From Xestospongia muta (taxonomy: Eukaryota; Porifera; Demospongiae; Haplosclerida; Petrosiidae), in assembly GCA_963693285.1 (NCBI GenBank), contig OY848931.1, forward strand, positions 5,002,079-5,066,078: a DNA stretch of 64,000 nt, written 5' to 3'. The position numbers and the translations under genes were made by a program. Below the pieces are notes generated by a model. It was not told the DNA's origin, did no database searches, and saw nothing but the letters and a program-made list of their open reading frames with translations. Shown in pieces: positions 14,869 to 28,788 of this stretch (positions are counted from its first letter, which is position 1; the number at the start of each line of letters is the position of its first letter).

Positions 14869-17800
14869 ATGGAGCCAGATACATTACTTCAATTTCTGGA
14901 TAGAGAAAGGGACTCTGAAATCTCCACTGACTTAATATGGATAGACTCAAAGCTCAAAGTGACAGAACGAGTTAGTTACACAAAGCTCTGTCACTATGTA
15001 ACAAGCTTAGCTGAGTCTCTATTACATGTTCTATCTGATGACACTTGTTTCAAGGACCCTCCAGTATCTATGCTGGTTTATTCCAATTCTTTTTCTTTAC
15101 TGGTTGCTCTTCTAGCATGTGATATTGCTGGACTAGTTGCAGGTAAGTTGGTATTATGATTCATAATTGTATATGTATATACATCATATGTATACTACAT
15201 ATTTATTTCATTCTTATAGTGCCAGCCAAAATGTCAGACATGACCTCAGTTATCAGTGATGTAGAGCCTGAAATTCTTCTCACCTCTTCAGACTCTGGAC
15301 TAGTATTGAGTAAAATACCAATAAGACAGTGTATTACGACAACTAAGGATGGCCATATTGACTCAATCTATGTTGATGGCATCAAAAAAGAACACAACAA
15401 ACCAGAAGTATTAACTGTTTCTGGTCTCAACAGATACGCTTCTTCTTCTATTATTGTTTCCTACACTGGTGAACCAGGTAATGTGTATATGTTTCATGTT
15501 TGTATATTCTCTTTATACTCATGCTATATATCATAAAATATAAGAATTTCTTCTATGTAGGTAAAAGCCAAGCAAAGTCCCTGACAATTAGTAACATTAT
15601 TGCTAATTTGAAAATGGCTCATTATGTCTTTAATATTGATTGTTTATCAACTTATTTATGTTGTCTACCTCTGGAGTCAATTCATGGCTACATCCTTGGG
15701 CCCCTACTTGGACTGTTGGGCAATGGAGAGCGTGTAATTATTATGGAAACTGATCAAGACACTGTCCAAGAACAAGTTCTACTTCGTTCAATATCTCTTT
15801 ATTGCGTTTCTCATTGTCTTGTACCCGCAGCTCTAGTGTATTCCATTATGAATTATGCTACTACTAACTTGAGAGACTTTAATCTTAGCGATATCAATGG
15901 TCTTTATATGATCTATGATGAACAATATCCTTCTCTATTACAACAGAGCTCTATCAAACTAATAGAGTCTTGTCTCTATAAAGCTCGACTTCCACCCGAC
16001 ACATTCAGAACCTGTTGTTTGTTGCCAGAGCACACCTCCCTGCTATGTGCTACTTCAGATTGCTACCTATTGGAATCACCTAATGGGTTTGTTCCTCTTG
16101 GGCCACTTTGTATCAATACCAGAGATATCAAGGTAGTTATTAAAGTGGTGGATCCTGTCTCATTGACTTGTAAGCCTAATGGCCAACGTGGAGAAATATG
16201 GATCAGTCAGAACCCTAACATTTGCAGTAACTTCAACAACAAATCACTCAATATTGCTACACTTTCATGTTGTCCTGATTATACGTATTTACGTACAGGC
16301 AAGCAGGGCATAGCTTACAATGGACACCTGTATTTAGAAGGGTGTACCGAAAACCCAAACCCACCCAATGATAAAAACATTAGTGTGGTTGGAATGGCTT
16401 GCCATTTTCCAGGTCAGCTTTTATTCACTCTGCAATATCTACACTACATACATCCATAAACATACTGTAGCTTTAATATAAATTTATCCCTGTCCTTTTT
16501 ATGGAAGGACTTTGAAATTTGGTAGTTTTGTCCCTGTAGTGACAAGTGTATTTTCTACAGGTTGTGATACTCCACAAGAATTCTGGGACAGTCTCATCAA
16601 AAAAGAAGTTCATATACGTTCAATTTCACTTCCACCCAATACTGACACAGATCCTATTACCATTTATGGAGCATTCACATCAGCTATAAGTCGGTTTGAT
16701 CACAAATTCTTCAAGATTCCATTATGGGAGTTGAAAACAATGGATCCTCAACAAACCTTAGCACTAACAACAGCCTGGGAAGCACTAGAAGATGCTGGTT
16801 ATAGAAGCATATCTGAATTGAAGGGGTTAAAAATGGGTGTGTTTGTAGGTGTATGCAGCAATGATGCTCGTGTGGTTGCTCAAACAAGTTTAGTCGACAA
16901 TCCCTTGGCAAGTGGGATTACCCCTGCATTAATTGCTAATCGTATCTCGTACACTTTTGGACTAACAGGACCCAGTATGACTATTGATACATCGTGTGCC
17001 TCATCTCTCTCAGCTCTCCATGTAGCATGTCAGAGCCTTCTTTCAGGTGACTGTGAATCAGCCATTGTGGGTGGAGTCAATGGTTTACTTCATCTCTCCA
17101 TGTTCTCAGCATATGAAAACCTTGGTATGCTTTCTCCAACTGGAGAAAGTCGAGTATTTGACAAAAAAGCTAATGGCTTTGTTCGTGGAGAAGGTTGTGG
17201 TATGGTAGTGTTAAGACTTGCTCCTGCTTGCCATACTGGTCATGCTACTGTTCTATCAACAGCCACTAATCATAATGGCTCCAGTACTCAGCATATTATT
17301 GTTCCTAGTAGCAGTGCACAGGAAGAATTGCTACAAATGGCACTGGTCAAAGCAAAACTATCCCTATTAGATATCAACTATATTGAAGCACATGGCACTG
17401 GTACTAAAAGTGGAGATTGCAATGAAATGACTGCTATTACTAATGTTTTAGGTTCATGTACTTGTGTAGATCCGGTGTATATTGGGTCTGTTAAAGCTAA
17501 TATTGGCCATTTGGAAGGAGGAGCTGGAATTGCAGGTCTTATAAAAACTATACTTGTTTTAAAGAACCGAAAAGTCCCAGCAAATGTGGGTGTGTTTGAG
17601 CTATCAAATTATTGCCGTGTAGAAGAGAGAATCGAAGTTCCCACAGAAATAGTGACATATGGTGCACATGGTCCATTAAATGCTTGTGTCAATTCATTTG
17701 GATTTGGAGGTGTTAATGCAACAGCAATTATACAAGTGATCACCTCTCTACAAAATCCTGACCTGGTCTGTTGCCGTAAGAATGTTAAGACAGTAGATAA

Positions 17801-18509
17801 AGTGAAATTGCAAGAAAGCATCCTTCCCAATTTTTACGAGAGATTTGTATTACGAAGACACATTGACCATCAAATGAAGAAAGACTCTGAGAATAACACT
17901 GATGAGTTACAGGAACTAAGATCTACTTTACATGAAAAAGGTGCTACTATTAGTAAAATCAATTCACCAGAAAAGACCAATATTGAAGAACTACACCCAG
18001 AGGAACTTCTAAAATCACAGTTACAAGTACAAGGTGGCAACACTATTGACAAAGAAACTAAGGAATTATTCAAAGAGCACATTCTTTCTGGATTACTCTC
18101 TGAATTACAGGATGAACTCGATGACTGTCTTGATGTCCAAAAGTCTGAGTTTGCAACAACACATTTCTTTGCCCTGGGATTAGACTCTGTCTCACTAGTA
18201 CAACTTATTGGATATATACAAAAGAAGTATGGAATAAAACTACTATACACTGAAGTACTAGAAATGGAAACGATGGACAAGATGGCAGAGATGATTACTA
18301 TAAAACTATGGACACAAGAAACTAGCCACTCTCTGGATCAACTGAAAGTCAAAGAAATGACTAGAGATGAGTACTGGGGTAATGATGCCATACCTAGACA
18401 AGAGTCAGGTTATGTGTCTCAAAGCAACTCTTTGGAAACTATGACTGAGCTCGAGAGCAAATCGCAAGTTCATTTGATAAAGGAAGACATTGCACCTCTA
18501 ATGATGTAG
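14869..18509 (+). CDS. Acyl-adenylate-like / ketosynthase / acyl carrier fusion protein
   Basis: 1110 aa in four exons (14869-15142, 15220-15477, 15561-16412, 16561-18509). Residues about 1-455 match the fatty-acyl-AMP ligase fold (SLLVALLACDIAGLVAVPAK early; CLPLESIHGY; YLRTGKQG late). The motifs are worn: the phosphate loop is SYTGEPG-KSQ, and the usual TGD Asp is Lys, so adenylation is doubtful. Residues about 455-880 are a ketosynthase beginning SVVGMACHFPGG, with a full Cys-His-His set: DTSCASSLSALH, EAHGTGTKSGD and NIGHLEGGAGIAG. After a charged linker, a carrier domain has LGLDSVSLVQL with the Ser for phosphopantetheine. There are no acyltransferase, reductase or thioesterase domains. 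The product is unknown; polyketide or fatty-acyl condensation is inferred. The introns argue against bacterial contamination. Confidence 0.9.
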
Positions 18510-18714
18510 ACTTGATATATATATATATATATTTATATATTTACAACACTTTAGTTATGTATAGCACTACATTTCACCTTAACTGTATTTTGTTGTGTTG
18601 TTGGTGATACAATTGTAAATATGTACACTGCCAATAATCCACGGAAATGAATGACGCGTTTGGTTAACATTTGTGTATCAGCATGATATGCAGTTTTGTG
18701 ATATGCCCTTTTAA
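18510..18714. other. 3' flank of ketosynthase gene
   Basis: (TA)n run at 18515-18540, then AT-rich DNA. No gene seen. Confidence 0.4.
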
Positions 18715-18905
18715 TTGTTCTCGCTGTATCATCAATGAAAGTACATTGTGTGAGATACATACAATTAATTCTGATATTTGTTCTCGCTGTATCATCAATG
18801 AGAGTACATTGTGTGAGATACATACAATTAATTCTGATATTTGTTCTCGCTGTATCATCAATGAAAGTACATTGTGTTGAGATACATACAATTAATTCTG
18901 ATATG
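18715..18905. repeat. 63-bp tandem repeat, 3 copies
   Basis: Units starting TTGTTCTCGCTGTATCATCA at 18715, 18778 and 18841. Copies differ at one or two bases, and the third has a one-base insertion. Because 63 is a multiple of three, several frames stay open across the array on both strands. These open frames are by-products and not genes. Confidence 0.9.
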
Positions 18906-19638
18906 ATACTGAATGATAGTAAAGTCAGTCAATATGGCTGAAGCCACCTTGAAAGATATTAAAGAGATACAATGTAAGGTACAGAGCTAATGCAGACTTG
19001 TTTAAATAATTTAAAATATATTTATAATTAGAGGAGTCGAGTATTCCATCAATTCTTTTTATGATGACATTTAGTGAATGTGAGATGGTATTGAAAGGTT
19101 AACGAGTACTACTACCTGAGTATTCTGACTATTACTATGTTATTCAAATTGCATTTATTGCAATAACATTATGAACAATTATTTAAAAGAAATCTGGATA
19201 TATATTATAAGTGATAGTTGGGTAATGAAAGAAGTAATAATCAAATAATACAAGAAATGGCAATTGAATGATCAAAAAGGTGTTAAATGGATGGTGAATG
19301 ACATACTAATTAAGTGATATATGCTATATGAAAGTGACATAAAGACATGATAAATATGAACCTTCCACTACTGCAAGAAAACTCCAATAATCAGTTGTCA
19401 TCTGTACAATATTAAGTGAAATGTGTTCATTGATATAAATTATGTTGGTTAATGTACTTACAATAAACATCTTCAAATCCATCATTGTTAAACATAGGAC
19501 AGATTTCTCTTCATTAACATCATAAATGATGTCACCAGAGTCCACACTAAGCAGAATGCCCCATCAAAAGGTATTCCATTCATCTTGTGAGGGTAAAAAA
19601 TGTAATTACATGTATTTAATGTGTACATTGCGGACATC
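18906..19638. other. Intergenic before the Tudor gene
   Basis: AT-rich. A short ATG-led frame at 18934 (MAEATLKDIKEIQ) is followed by GTACAG, but no continuation was found. A minus-strand open frame at 19324-19545 has no recognised content. Confidence 0.4.
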
Positions 19639-22600
19639 ATGGCTGCTATGAAGAAGGCCGCTAAAATAGCCAGGACTAGACTTGCTGAGAAAGTTCACCG
19701 AGTAAATGATGTTCGTGTTCTGTTAGAGAGGCAGGTAGAACACTTGGGAAATTTGAATGCTGAATGTACAGATTCTATTGAAAATGTAAGCGCCGACATT
19801 GAGCACGTGTTCAATGATTTCTTCAAGATTTTACATCAGCGAAAAGTTCTACTTTTAGATAAATTGAAAGAAATATCGCAGAATAGTTCCACTACATTAG
19901 TCGAGAGAAAGATAACAAGTGAAAACGTTCTAGACCATTGTACACAGGTAAGTAGCTATTATTTAGAGAGAAAGATTTAACAAGCAATTTGCAATTTATT
20001 TTTAACAATATATATATATATATATATATGATATTTGCAATTTATTTTTAATATTTTCATCTTGTATATGATGAAAATATTAAAAATAAATTGCAAATTG
20101 CTTTAATTACTTAAAGTGTTAAACTCTATCACAACATAATATAGTAAACATTAATCTTTGATAGTACAAGATTTAGCCATATTTGCAACTATTTGGTCTT
20201 CTAAATACAAGCATATTAATTGAATGGACATACAGCTGAGTAGATGACAATTAGAAATTTGTTCAGTTTGGCCCAATGGCAAGTTTTGGTTACCCAATGA
20301 CTGATATCTTTATTACTGGCCATCGTTGTACAACATGACATTTTGGGTTGATTATGAACCTATAATCGAAAATGTTTAACAAAATTTGCCTCCTCAGTGA
20401 TATTAGCCTGTGTCATCTTGTTTTGTGACATTAGTCATGTGACTAATTTCTCTAGTCCTTAGAGTTAGCATCGCAGTTATTGGAGGGAAAAGAACAAACT
20501 TCCATTGTACATCAATATTCTGTCATTTCTCAGCAATTAGAGGACTCCCTAATCAACGCCCTAACTCTCCTGGATGATACATCATATGAACCATTGGCAA
20601 AACTTTTTTCCTCATTCTCTAGCCTTAAAATACAAAATGACTCTATATTGAATGCCATTGACAGTGAACTACAACCATTTAAAGGTATACAGACTGTAAT
20701 GGATTAATGCTTAAAATGTAATCCTTTCATTTGTCAATGATCATGTAATCAAGATTATAATTAGCTGATCAATTTTTTTGCTACAGCCCTTCTGGATGAT
20801 ATCCAGACTCAATTACAAGACTTGTCACAAGACCTTCCTCTGATATTGCCTCGAACTTCTTTGCAGAGCAAGCTTCACGCCAGCACTTTGTCACTTACAA
20901 GCATTGGAACTGAAGAGGGAACAATCCAGCAAGAAACAACACCAGAGTGAGTAGAAATAGTTTTATACTCTAGTAACAGCAGATCTGAAAAGATAAAAAT
21001 CCAAAACTTAGAAATAAGATGATAATACCTGAAACCTACCTATAACTCTGCTTTTATATTTGTTCATATTATTAGTGTACCAACATGTCAAATTACAGTG
21101 TTATCTTCTTTTACTTGTATATTTATTTTTTAGTGTGACAAGTAGATTTTCAAAGTCTTGTGATTCTCTAGACATTCCCAACCTCTTGTTACCTCCTGAT
21201 TCAATACTGAATGCGGTCATTGTGTCTGTGCCCACCCTAACTTCTTTAATAGTACAACCATATAGTGAAGACTTGGTGGAGTTATCAAGAGCCTTGAGGT
21301 CAGCAGACTCATTTAGAGAGTGTTTGTTTTTATAATAGAATTAAGATTACATAATATCATTATTATTAATATTGTATATTTAAAACTAACTTATATAGAT
21401 CCTTTTATTAAACAAAGTAGGTGTATTTGATTTCATGTTTGAGTTGGAAATGAATAAATGAATATATTTGTGATTAATTACAAAGTTGAGCTCCTTTCTT
21501 TATCACCAATTTTCTAAATGCTATGTATGACCTTAAGTTCTTGAGATATTTTAAAGATAACAATTGTACAAATACGTTGATTTATCAGATGTGACCTGTA
21601 TTCAATGACCAATTAGTTTGTTACATTAATTTTATAGGTTGAATATGTTTCAGAAGATTTAGCTTATTATCTGGATTTCTGATATAAGCTATGATCAGCA
21701 TTGACATTTCATGATACATCATAACCTTATCCACAGGCTCTCAAGCTATGAGGGGGAGGGAGGGGGCAAAAGGAGAGCCTAGAAAACATTGCATATGTGT
21801 AGTTTTCAGTGTGTCTGGATATTTTTTAATTTTGATATAATGAGAACATACTAAAATTGCATGAGATATAATGTATATATGTAGTATATTGATCTCAGTA
21901 ACAGCTGCTAACTGCTCCTCCTTCAGGATAAGATGGTTCAGTTCTAGCTCAATCAGTGAATAAGAGATACATCTTCAAACAAATTCATTTGTGGTCCTTC
22001 CCAGACGAACTTACTATATCAGAATTTAAAAGTATCTAGACACTCAGAAAAGTATATCTGATTATACACATGTATGTGCAAATGTTTTCCAGGGTCTCTT
22101 TTTGCCCTCCTCTTCCACGTATTTTCCTGAGAGGCTGAGGACAAGGCTAGATACATTAGTGAAAAACAAATTAAAATGATCTTAATTTTGTTCTTTGTAT
22201 TATTAGGGAGCACATATTTCAAGAACTCACTAGGACTAGCAGCCATGAGACAAATGAAGAATTTGTGACTTCTCTAAGAATAGGGCAAGTTTGCTGTGCC
22301 CGTTTCTCAATGGACCAATATTGGTATAGGGCTAGAGTACTAGATTTGATTCAGGAAGAAAATGAGGACAGTACATTCAAAGGTACGTGTGCAAATCCAT
22401 TAAGATCAAAGTATAGTGAGGCTCATTTCAATTTTTTGAGATCATCTTATAATTTTATTGATAATCATTCTAATTTTTATGTTATCTAGTGGTTACAATA
22501 TTAGTGCATGTCTTATATCTGGACTATGGCAATGAAGAGATCGTACCTCCTTCTCGTGTTCTTCCACTTCCCTTCTCATTTGCCAACCTCCCAGCTCAAG

Positions 22601-25600
22601 CTCTTGCTCTAACTATTCATGATGTTGCTTTGCCTCCTTGTACTCCCTGTACAACTACAGTGTCATCATTATGTCATTGGATGGGTATAGTTTTAGCTGG
22701 TATTGTTATACAAGCCTCCATAATTTCTTGTGGAACTGAGAATGATGTAGTGGCTGATGTATGTGTGCCTTCAGAAGTGTTAGTATCAAATGAGTCTGTC
22801 ACTTTGCTTCAACAAGCTCAACTACACTTGCCAAAATGGTTGAATCTTGACAGCAATGCTGTGCACTTAGGCCCACTTCTATGTAGTTTCTTCTCTGAAA
22901 CATATGATATCATAGAGACAACTAATGACCTTGACAATGGTGCTTCTCCTATGTATGCTGCTGTCTCAGTCAGTATTCCAGAAATGATGGTATCAACTCA
23001 TTCTCTGTCATCACAAGCATCGTCCATTAATACCAGCACCTTTCCTTTACAGTACTATGAAAGTCCATTACAAGTTATTTCCTTGCCAAATCAAACACAA
23101 TCAAACACAAGTTTATCTGAACAGTCTTCTATTCCATTACCATATAGTGCTACACCTTTACCAAACTTACATCCTTCTGTGAGTGTAAACCAGTTTCCAC
23201 CATATGGTACAGTAGCTTTGAATAGTTGTACATCATTGACTACTAGTGTGAACTTTGTGACTGTACCTTCAACAGTAATGTCCTCTGTAAATGATAGTGG
23301 TCAAATTCCCCATGGTATCCAGAGTGATACTTGTACTCATCTGAATGATGATTCAACATGTCAGAAACAGCCCGTGTCAGATTTAAGTGATGAGAGTCTT
23401 AATTTAGAAGCGACTCTTCCAAAATTTGAAGCAAAAGCAGAGATAACACCTATACTGGGAACCACCCCCTCAACTAAGAACATAACCTCTGAAGAGTTGC
23501 TGTCAAAGTTGGTTGCTTTAGAAAGTCAACACGTATCTAGCTATTCTACTCTCTCTAGCTCTCTCAGCAATGAGGATGCACTCATTCCACCTCCTCCTGC
23601 CTTTAGTAATGACAGTAGCTACATGTCTGAACTTGTACTTGATACAACTCCACATGTTGACTGTATCAGTGATCCATCTGATGATGTAGTTGTAACATCT
23701 CTACCATCAAGTCTACAGGTAGCATTAAATTCACAAGAGCTTAATGCACAAATATCTTCAAACATTTCTGTTGATGCACAAGAGCCATCTATAAACCAAG
23801 ACAATGGTTCATCTACATATGAAATAGATGTCACCTTGAATGACAAAGTGGTTTTATCAAACGATATTATTACAGAGACACCCCCTGAGCAATCGTCTGT
23901 AAGTGCAACCTCCAGTCAACTTCCGGCTGAAGATAGAGCAATAGCATCTCCTGAGTTTATTTCACCAAATGATAACTTAAATGCAGAGATTTTGTTTGAA
24001 AACAAACCTTTGTCAAGCATAGTAGATCAATCTTTAACAGAAACAACATCTTTGCTAAATGAAGCTCTACATAATGTTAATAGAGCTTCCTTTAAACAGC
24101 CTTCTGATTTATCTGATGAGTCTGAGTTCATGATTCAGGTTTGTTCTGTTAAGTCGCCATCACTTTTTTATGTGTATACTGAACACACTGTCCAGATGTT
24201 GCATTTGTTAGAGCACTCCTTAGCTGAATATTACTCAGACCCTGCTCATAGACAAACTTTCTCTGATCTCAATGTTGGAGCTATGTGTTGTGTGGAAACC
24301 TTAATCAGTGATTCTACTGGTGATACTGTGATGCTATTGTGTAGAGGAGTTGTACTGTCTGTTCTTAACGAGTATAACCTTTGTTCTGTGTTTTGTGTTG
24401 ATTATGGATTTGTCACACGAGTTCTTGTCCAATCTATATTTATTCTTGAAGTACAATTTATTGATACTCCAGTTCAGTGTCTTTGTTGTTCTCTCGTTGG
24501 GATAGCCCCAGTAATTTTCAGAAATGAAGATACTACATCGTCACCTAGAGAGCTGATGTCTAGCCGAATTTCTCTTCCATCTTCTCCTCCCTCGTCACCA
24601 AAACAAAATGGGACAGTCTCTCCACTTAACCTAGATAATGATAATGACATATCAATTAGTGTGACAACTAGAACTGTAGCTACAGAAGAGGAACATGATC
24701 AAATCAAAGACAATGCACTCACAGAAAATGAAGAGAACAATTGGAGTGAAAATGCTATTGACTATTTTAAGTCAGTTGTGGAGAACAAGGTACTAGTGGG
24801 TGTGGTCAAGGATAAACAAGGTACAGTGTAATTAAAATGTATCCAAGTAGTTGTCATGACAATATTTTTTATTATTTTAGTTAATGAGAAGGGTTGTTAT
24901 CAATGTCCTTCATATGGTATCCTATTGTATGATACAACTGGACAAATTGATGTTCTTATTAACAGATCATTAGTGGAAACAGGACAAGCTCTTCTCACTG
25001 AAGGTATGTAACAGCTGGATAACAACATGTGTACTTTACAATCTGTATTCTACTTGCTACATAATTTACACAGTATTTAGAAATATTAAAATTGTACCAA
25101 CTTGTCGTTTTTTGCAGTCATTTTATTTTGAATGGAGAATTCTTATATATACATATAATTTATTATGTATTTCCATGTAGGTGCTCCTTTCTCTCCTTTG
25201 GCCCCTCCTCCAAACAGTCCTCAAACTGAAGAACTTCTCAAGTCATGGAATCCAATGCAGGTTGATTTCTTAAGTCAAAGAAATGTCTATGATATTGATG
25301 ATGAAGATGTAGGCTCTGCTTTACTTGGATATAGTAAGTATGGCACATTTAATGCATAATTTATGAAAAAGGTACATACTCCATAATTGTAATATCGAGT
25401 GCAATTATGAGAAGTTTGTTTGTTTCGTTTCAGAGAGTAGCAGTCGGAAGGTCTGTCGATTTTATAACACACTTGAGGGTTGTCATGATGGAGATAAATG
25501 TCGGTTTCAACATCTTCCAGAAGGTTTGTACATACCTCTATTAGTAATGTAAATACTATTGGTATATTTAGTAAGGAATAGTACTCCTTGTTTGTCACTG

Positions 25601-26785
25601 TCAATTTGATTTAGGTGTATGTGATGAACATAAGTTAGATACATTTTCATCTCCTCCATCACCTGTTCTTCCCACTGAGGGCTCCTGGGTCCTAGTTGTT
25701 GTGACTGCAGCACAGTCACTGACTCGGTTCAGGGTTCAAATCTTAGGCCCAGCTGAAGTATTATTACATGGTATTGTAATTATAGTACTAAATTATGAGT
25801 TTATTTATTTATTTTTTAACAGAGATTCAAACAGTTTTTGTGAAATCAAAGTTTCAGACTCTATTGGAAGAAATGGAGTAAGTACATCAGTTGGTATAGT
25901 AGTGTAGGATTATTTAGATGATACTATAGTCACTTTTATAACACTAGATTAGTTGTATACCAGACACTAAATATAAATGGTCTAGGTTCTTTCTCTCTTC
26001 TAGTCGTTATTTTCACAAAGATAATCGAGAAACACAAACTTTTGTTCCTCCAAATTTTGGTGAACTAGTTGCTGTTTGGTGTGAATCTGATGGTCATTGG
26101 TATCGTGCTATCATCAGAGATCAATATGACACTCAATTACAAGTTAATCGTCCAGGGTTCACATCTTAATTTCATCACATTTTCCTAACAGGTAGATTAT
26201 ATAGACATTGGCTATGAAGAGTGGATATCTCAGGAAATGGTACGTCCTATTGTACCTCAGTTCATACATCTCCCAATCCAAGCCATGGAGTGTAATTTAG
26301 CTGGTACTAAATTAACAGAACACTCACAGGAAGCAATAGCCCAGTCAAAGTGAGTGGAACTATTAGCACATGGTGGGTGTGGCTTCAAAATCATGAACAT
26401 TATTAAACACGGAACACTAAACAAAATGCTTTTGGATCATAATTTGTAATTGTGTTTTGTAGAGAAAAATTTCAAGATCTTGTTATGGATAAAGTTCTTC
26501 TAGCTAATGTTATATGGAGGTACAGAACTAGTTGTTATATTTGTTTTATTTGATAATTATACACATTATATGTTTCCCTTAATATCTAGAGACACAAGCG
26601 GTATACTTGGCCTGGAACTTTATGAGATAACAGCAGAAGAACATGCTGAGAGAAAAACAGAATTATCTCTTAACAAAAGACTTCTTGCAATGGGATTAGT
26701 TGCACCAGTTAATGAATCTAAAGAAACTAGAAGATCTAGTAGTCCAGCTACCAATACTATGACTTGTAAATTAATACCAGGTTGA
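19639..26785 (+). CDS. Coiled-coil / Tudor / CCCH zinc finger / Tudor protein
   Basis: 1493 aa in 15 exons; the frame closes exactly with the limits I placed. The start ATG at 19639 has A at -3. Residues 1-230 are helical, like the coiled coil after TRIM B-boxes (KKAAKIARTRLAEKVHRVND), but no RING or B-box precedes them. Tudor 1 is at about 310-400 (GQVCCARFSMDQYWYRARV; LYLDYGNEE), followed by a long Ser/Thr/Pro-rich linker. Tudor 2 is at about 890-1020 (FCVDYGFVTRV). A CCCH finger is at about 1218-1245 (C-x8-C-x5-C-x3-H in KVCRFYNTLEGC). The last extended Tudor is at about 1260-1400 (GELVAVWCESDGHWYRAII; VDYIDIGYEEW). Multi-Tudor proteins bind dimethyl-arginine of Piwi proteins in germ granules, and RNF17 (RING, coiled coil, Tudors) is the nearest layout I know. 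The piRNA role is inferred. The gene ends 105 bases before KLHL18. Confidence 0.88.
20033..20098. repeat. 29-base perfect inverted repeat in Tudor-gene intron 1
   Basis: Left arm 20033-20061 starts ATTTGCAATTTATTTTTAAT. The right arm 20070-20098 is its exact complement. The loop is 8 bases. A partial further copy of the arm lies at 19988-20005, before a (TA)n run. This could be a small foldback element. Confidence 0.8.
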
Positions 26786-26825
26786 CAATTATTATTATTG
26801 ATATTATTCTCTTGAAGTAAAACAC

Positions 26826-26831
26826 CACGTG
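26826..26831. promoter_or_regulatory. CACGTG E-box before KLHL18
   Basis: Perfect CACGTG 60 bases before the KLHL18 ATG, within the 105-base gap after the Tudor gene. Confidence 0.5.
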
Positions 26832-26890
26832 TGTATTGTAATTTGGTTGGTTAAATAAAGGGGCGTTTACCGGTATGTTTGTAAGCAAAA

Positions 26891-28709
26891 ATGTCTGTGA
26901 TGGGAGGAAAAGAGAAATCTAATGTAGAACAACACGTCCATTCTCCTAAAAACCACTTCTCCGAAGTCTTTAAAACTCTATCGACCCTTTATAGTCAAAA
27001 GGAATTGTGTGATGTCGTATTGAGGGCAGGTAGCGTTCAATTTCACGTCCATAAAGTGATTCTCGTTGCTTGTAGCCAATACTTTGCAGCAATGTTCAGA
27101 TCTGGAATGACAGAAGCTCAGAAAGGAGAAGTAGTTTTACACAACATAGACCCCACAGCCCTGGAAGACATCTTAAATTTATTTTACACCGGCAAAATCA
27201 CTTTGAACAGTGACAATGTTCAGTCACTTCTCTCAGCTGCCAGTCTCTTTCAAATTGATCATTTACGAGAAGCATGTTCCAACTTTTTACGCCACCAACT
27301 TTCTCCTGGTAATTGTTTAGGTATTAAAGCTTTTGCTGAAGCTCATGGATGCCAATCTCTTGCTGAAGCAGCTCAACGCCATGCTTTGGCACGATTTGGT
27401 GAAGTCTCCCAAGAAGAGGAGTTTCTCTCACTATCAATAGAACATATAGAATATTTGACTGACAGTCATAAATTAAGCGGTGAGCTAATCATTAGGTTAA
27501 TTAAGACAGTAATTGTCCAACTGTAACATTAGCACCACTCTATGTCACCATATTACTGTAAATATCTAAATAATATTGTTATTATACAATTACTATTGTT
27601 GTGTCGTATTGTGAATTTGATGGTCATCTGGTTAATGGTTTGGTATGACTATTTTAATTTAATAATTGAGAAGTCATGTTTTTCTCTAATTTATATATTT
27701 TTATTGTGCGCCACAATGACTCGGTGACATTAAATATGTGTAAAACATCTAGGACATTAAAGGAGTGATCATTGTGTATAATACATTCAGTGATCATTGT
27801 TTTAATATTACTATCTATCCATCCTAGTGTCCCTCTATTTCTACAGTTCAATCTGAAGAGGATGTTTATGATGCCATCATGAAATGGATATCACATGACA
27901 AAGACAACCGTGGTCAATATGTAACCCAACTATTAAAGAAAGTGAGATTAGCTCTTCTCTCTCCCAATACTTTGGCTGACAAATTATTAAAGAATGACTT
28001 GATAAGAAAGAACATGGACTGTCGAGATTTAATTGATGAGGCACTTGTATGTGCTTACTTATTGCCAGATAGAAAATTAATGTTACCTTCCTCTCAAATT
28101 GAAGCTCGAGTTGGTATGTCTGAAGGAGGGATCATTTATGTTGTTGGAGGTTTAGGCTGTGCTGAAAACTCTTCTTGTTCAGTTGAAAAGTATGATTTAA
28201 TTATTGGATACATTGACATGGACAGATGTGGAGGGATATTGTATGGACAAAGGATGTATGAATGAGGATATTGGTATATTATCTAGCCAATTGACAAATG
28301 TCATGATAATCTGTTTATTTGCTTTAATGATTCCTTTTTCAGATATGATATTCATGAAGGAGCTTGGCAAGTATCTCAGCCAATGTGTATCTTACGTAGT
28401 AGAGTAGGTGTGGCTGTTGCTAATGGTAAATTATATGCCATTGGAGGCTATGATGGTACAATACATCGCTTATCAGCTGTAGAATGTTATGACCCTCAGG
28501 TACAACTCATATTTGAAACTACATTGACTCTATTACTTTCTTTAGGCAAACACTTGGACTCAGTGTTCTTCTATGACTAAGCATCGAAGTGCAATGGGCG
28601 TGGCTGTCTTGGGAGAACAAATATTTGTCATTGGAGGATATGATGGCATTCATTCATTGAACTCTGTGGAAGTGTAAGAATGTACAGTATATTATAATTA
28701 TAGTGACTG

Positions 28710-28788
<79 letters not shown>

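Noticed and set aside
14869..18509. Bacterial contamination or symbiont origin of the ketosynthase
   Set aside because: Three GT-AG introns keep phase across motifs, and the base composition and neighbours are those of the host.
18551..18941. Small genes of repeated CISHNVLSLM / CVRYIQLIL type
   Set aside because: Open frames created by the 63-bp tandem repeat on both strands.
19621..19638. Start of the Tudor gene at 19621
   Set aside because: The codon there is GTG; the first good ATG in frame is at 19639.
22019..22246. 75-aa minus-strand frame
   Set aside because: Lies over intron 4 and exon 5 of the Tudor gene with no recognisable content.
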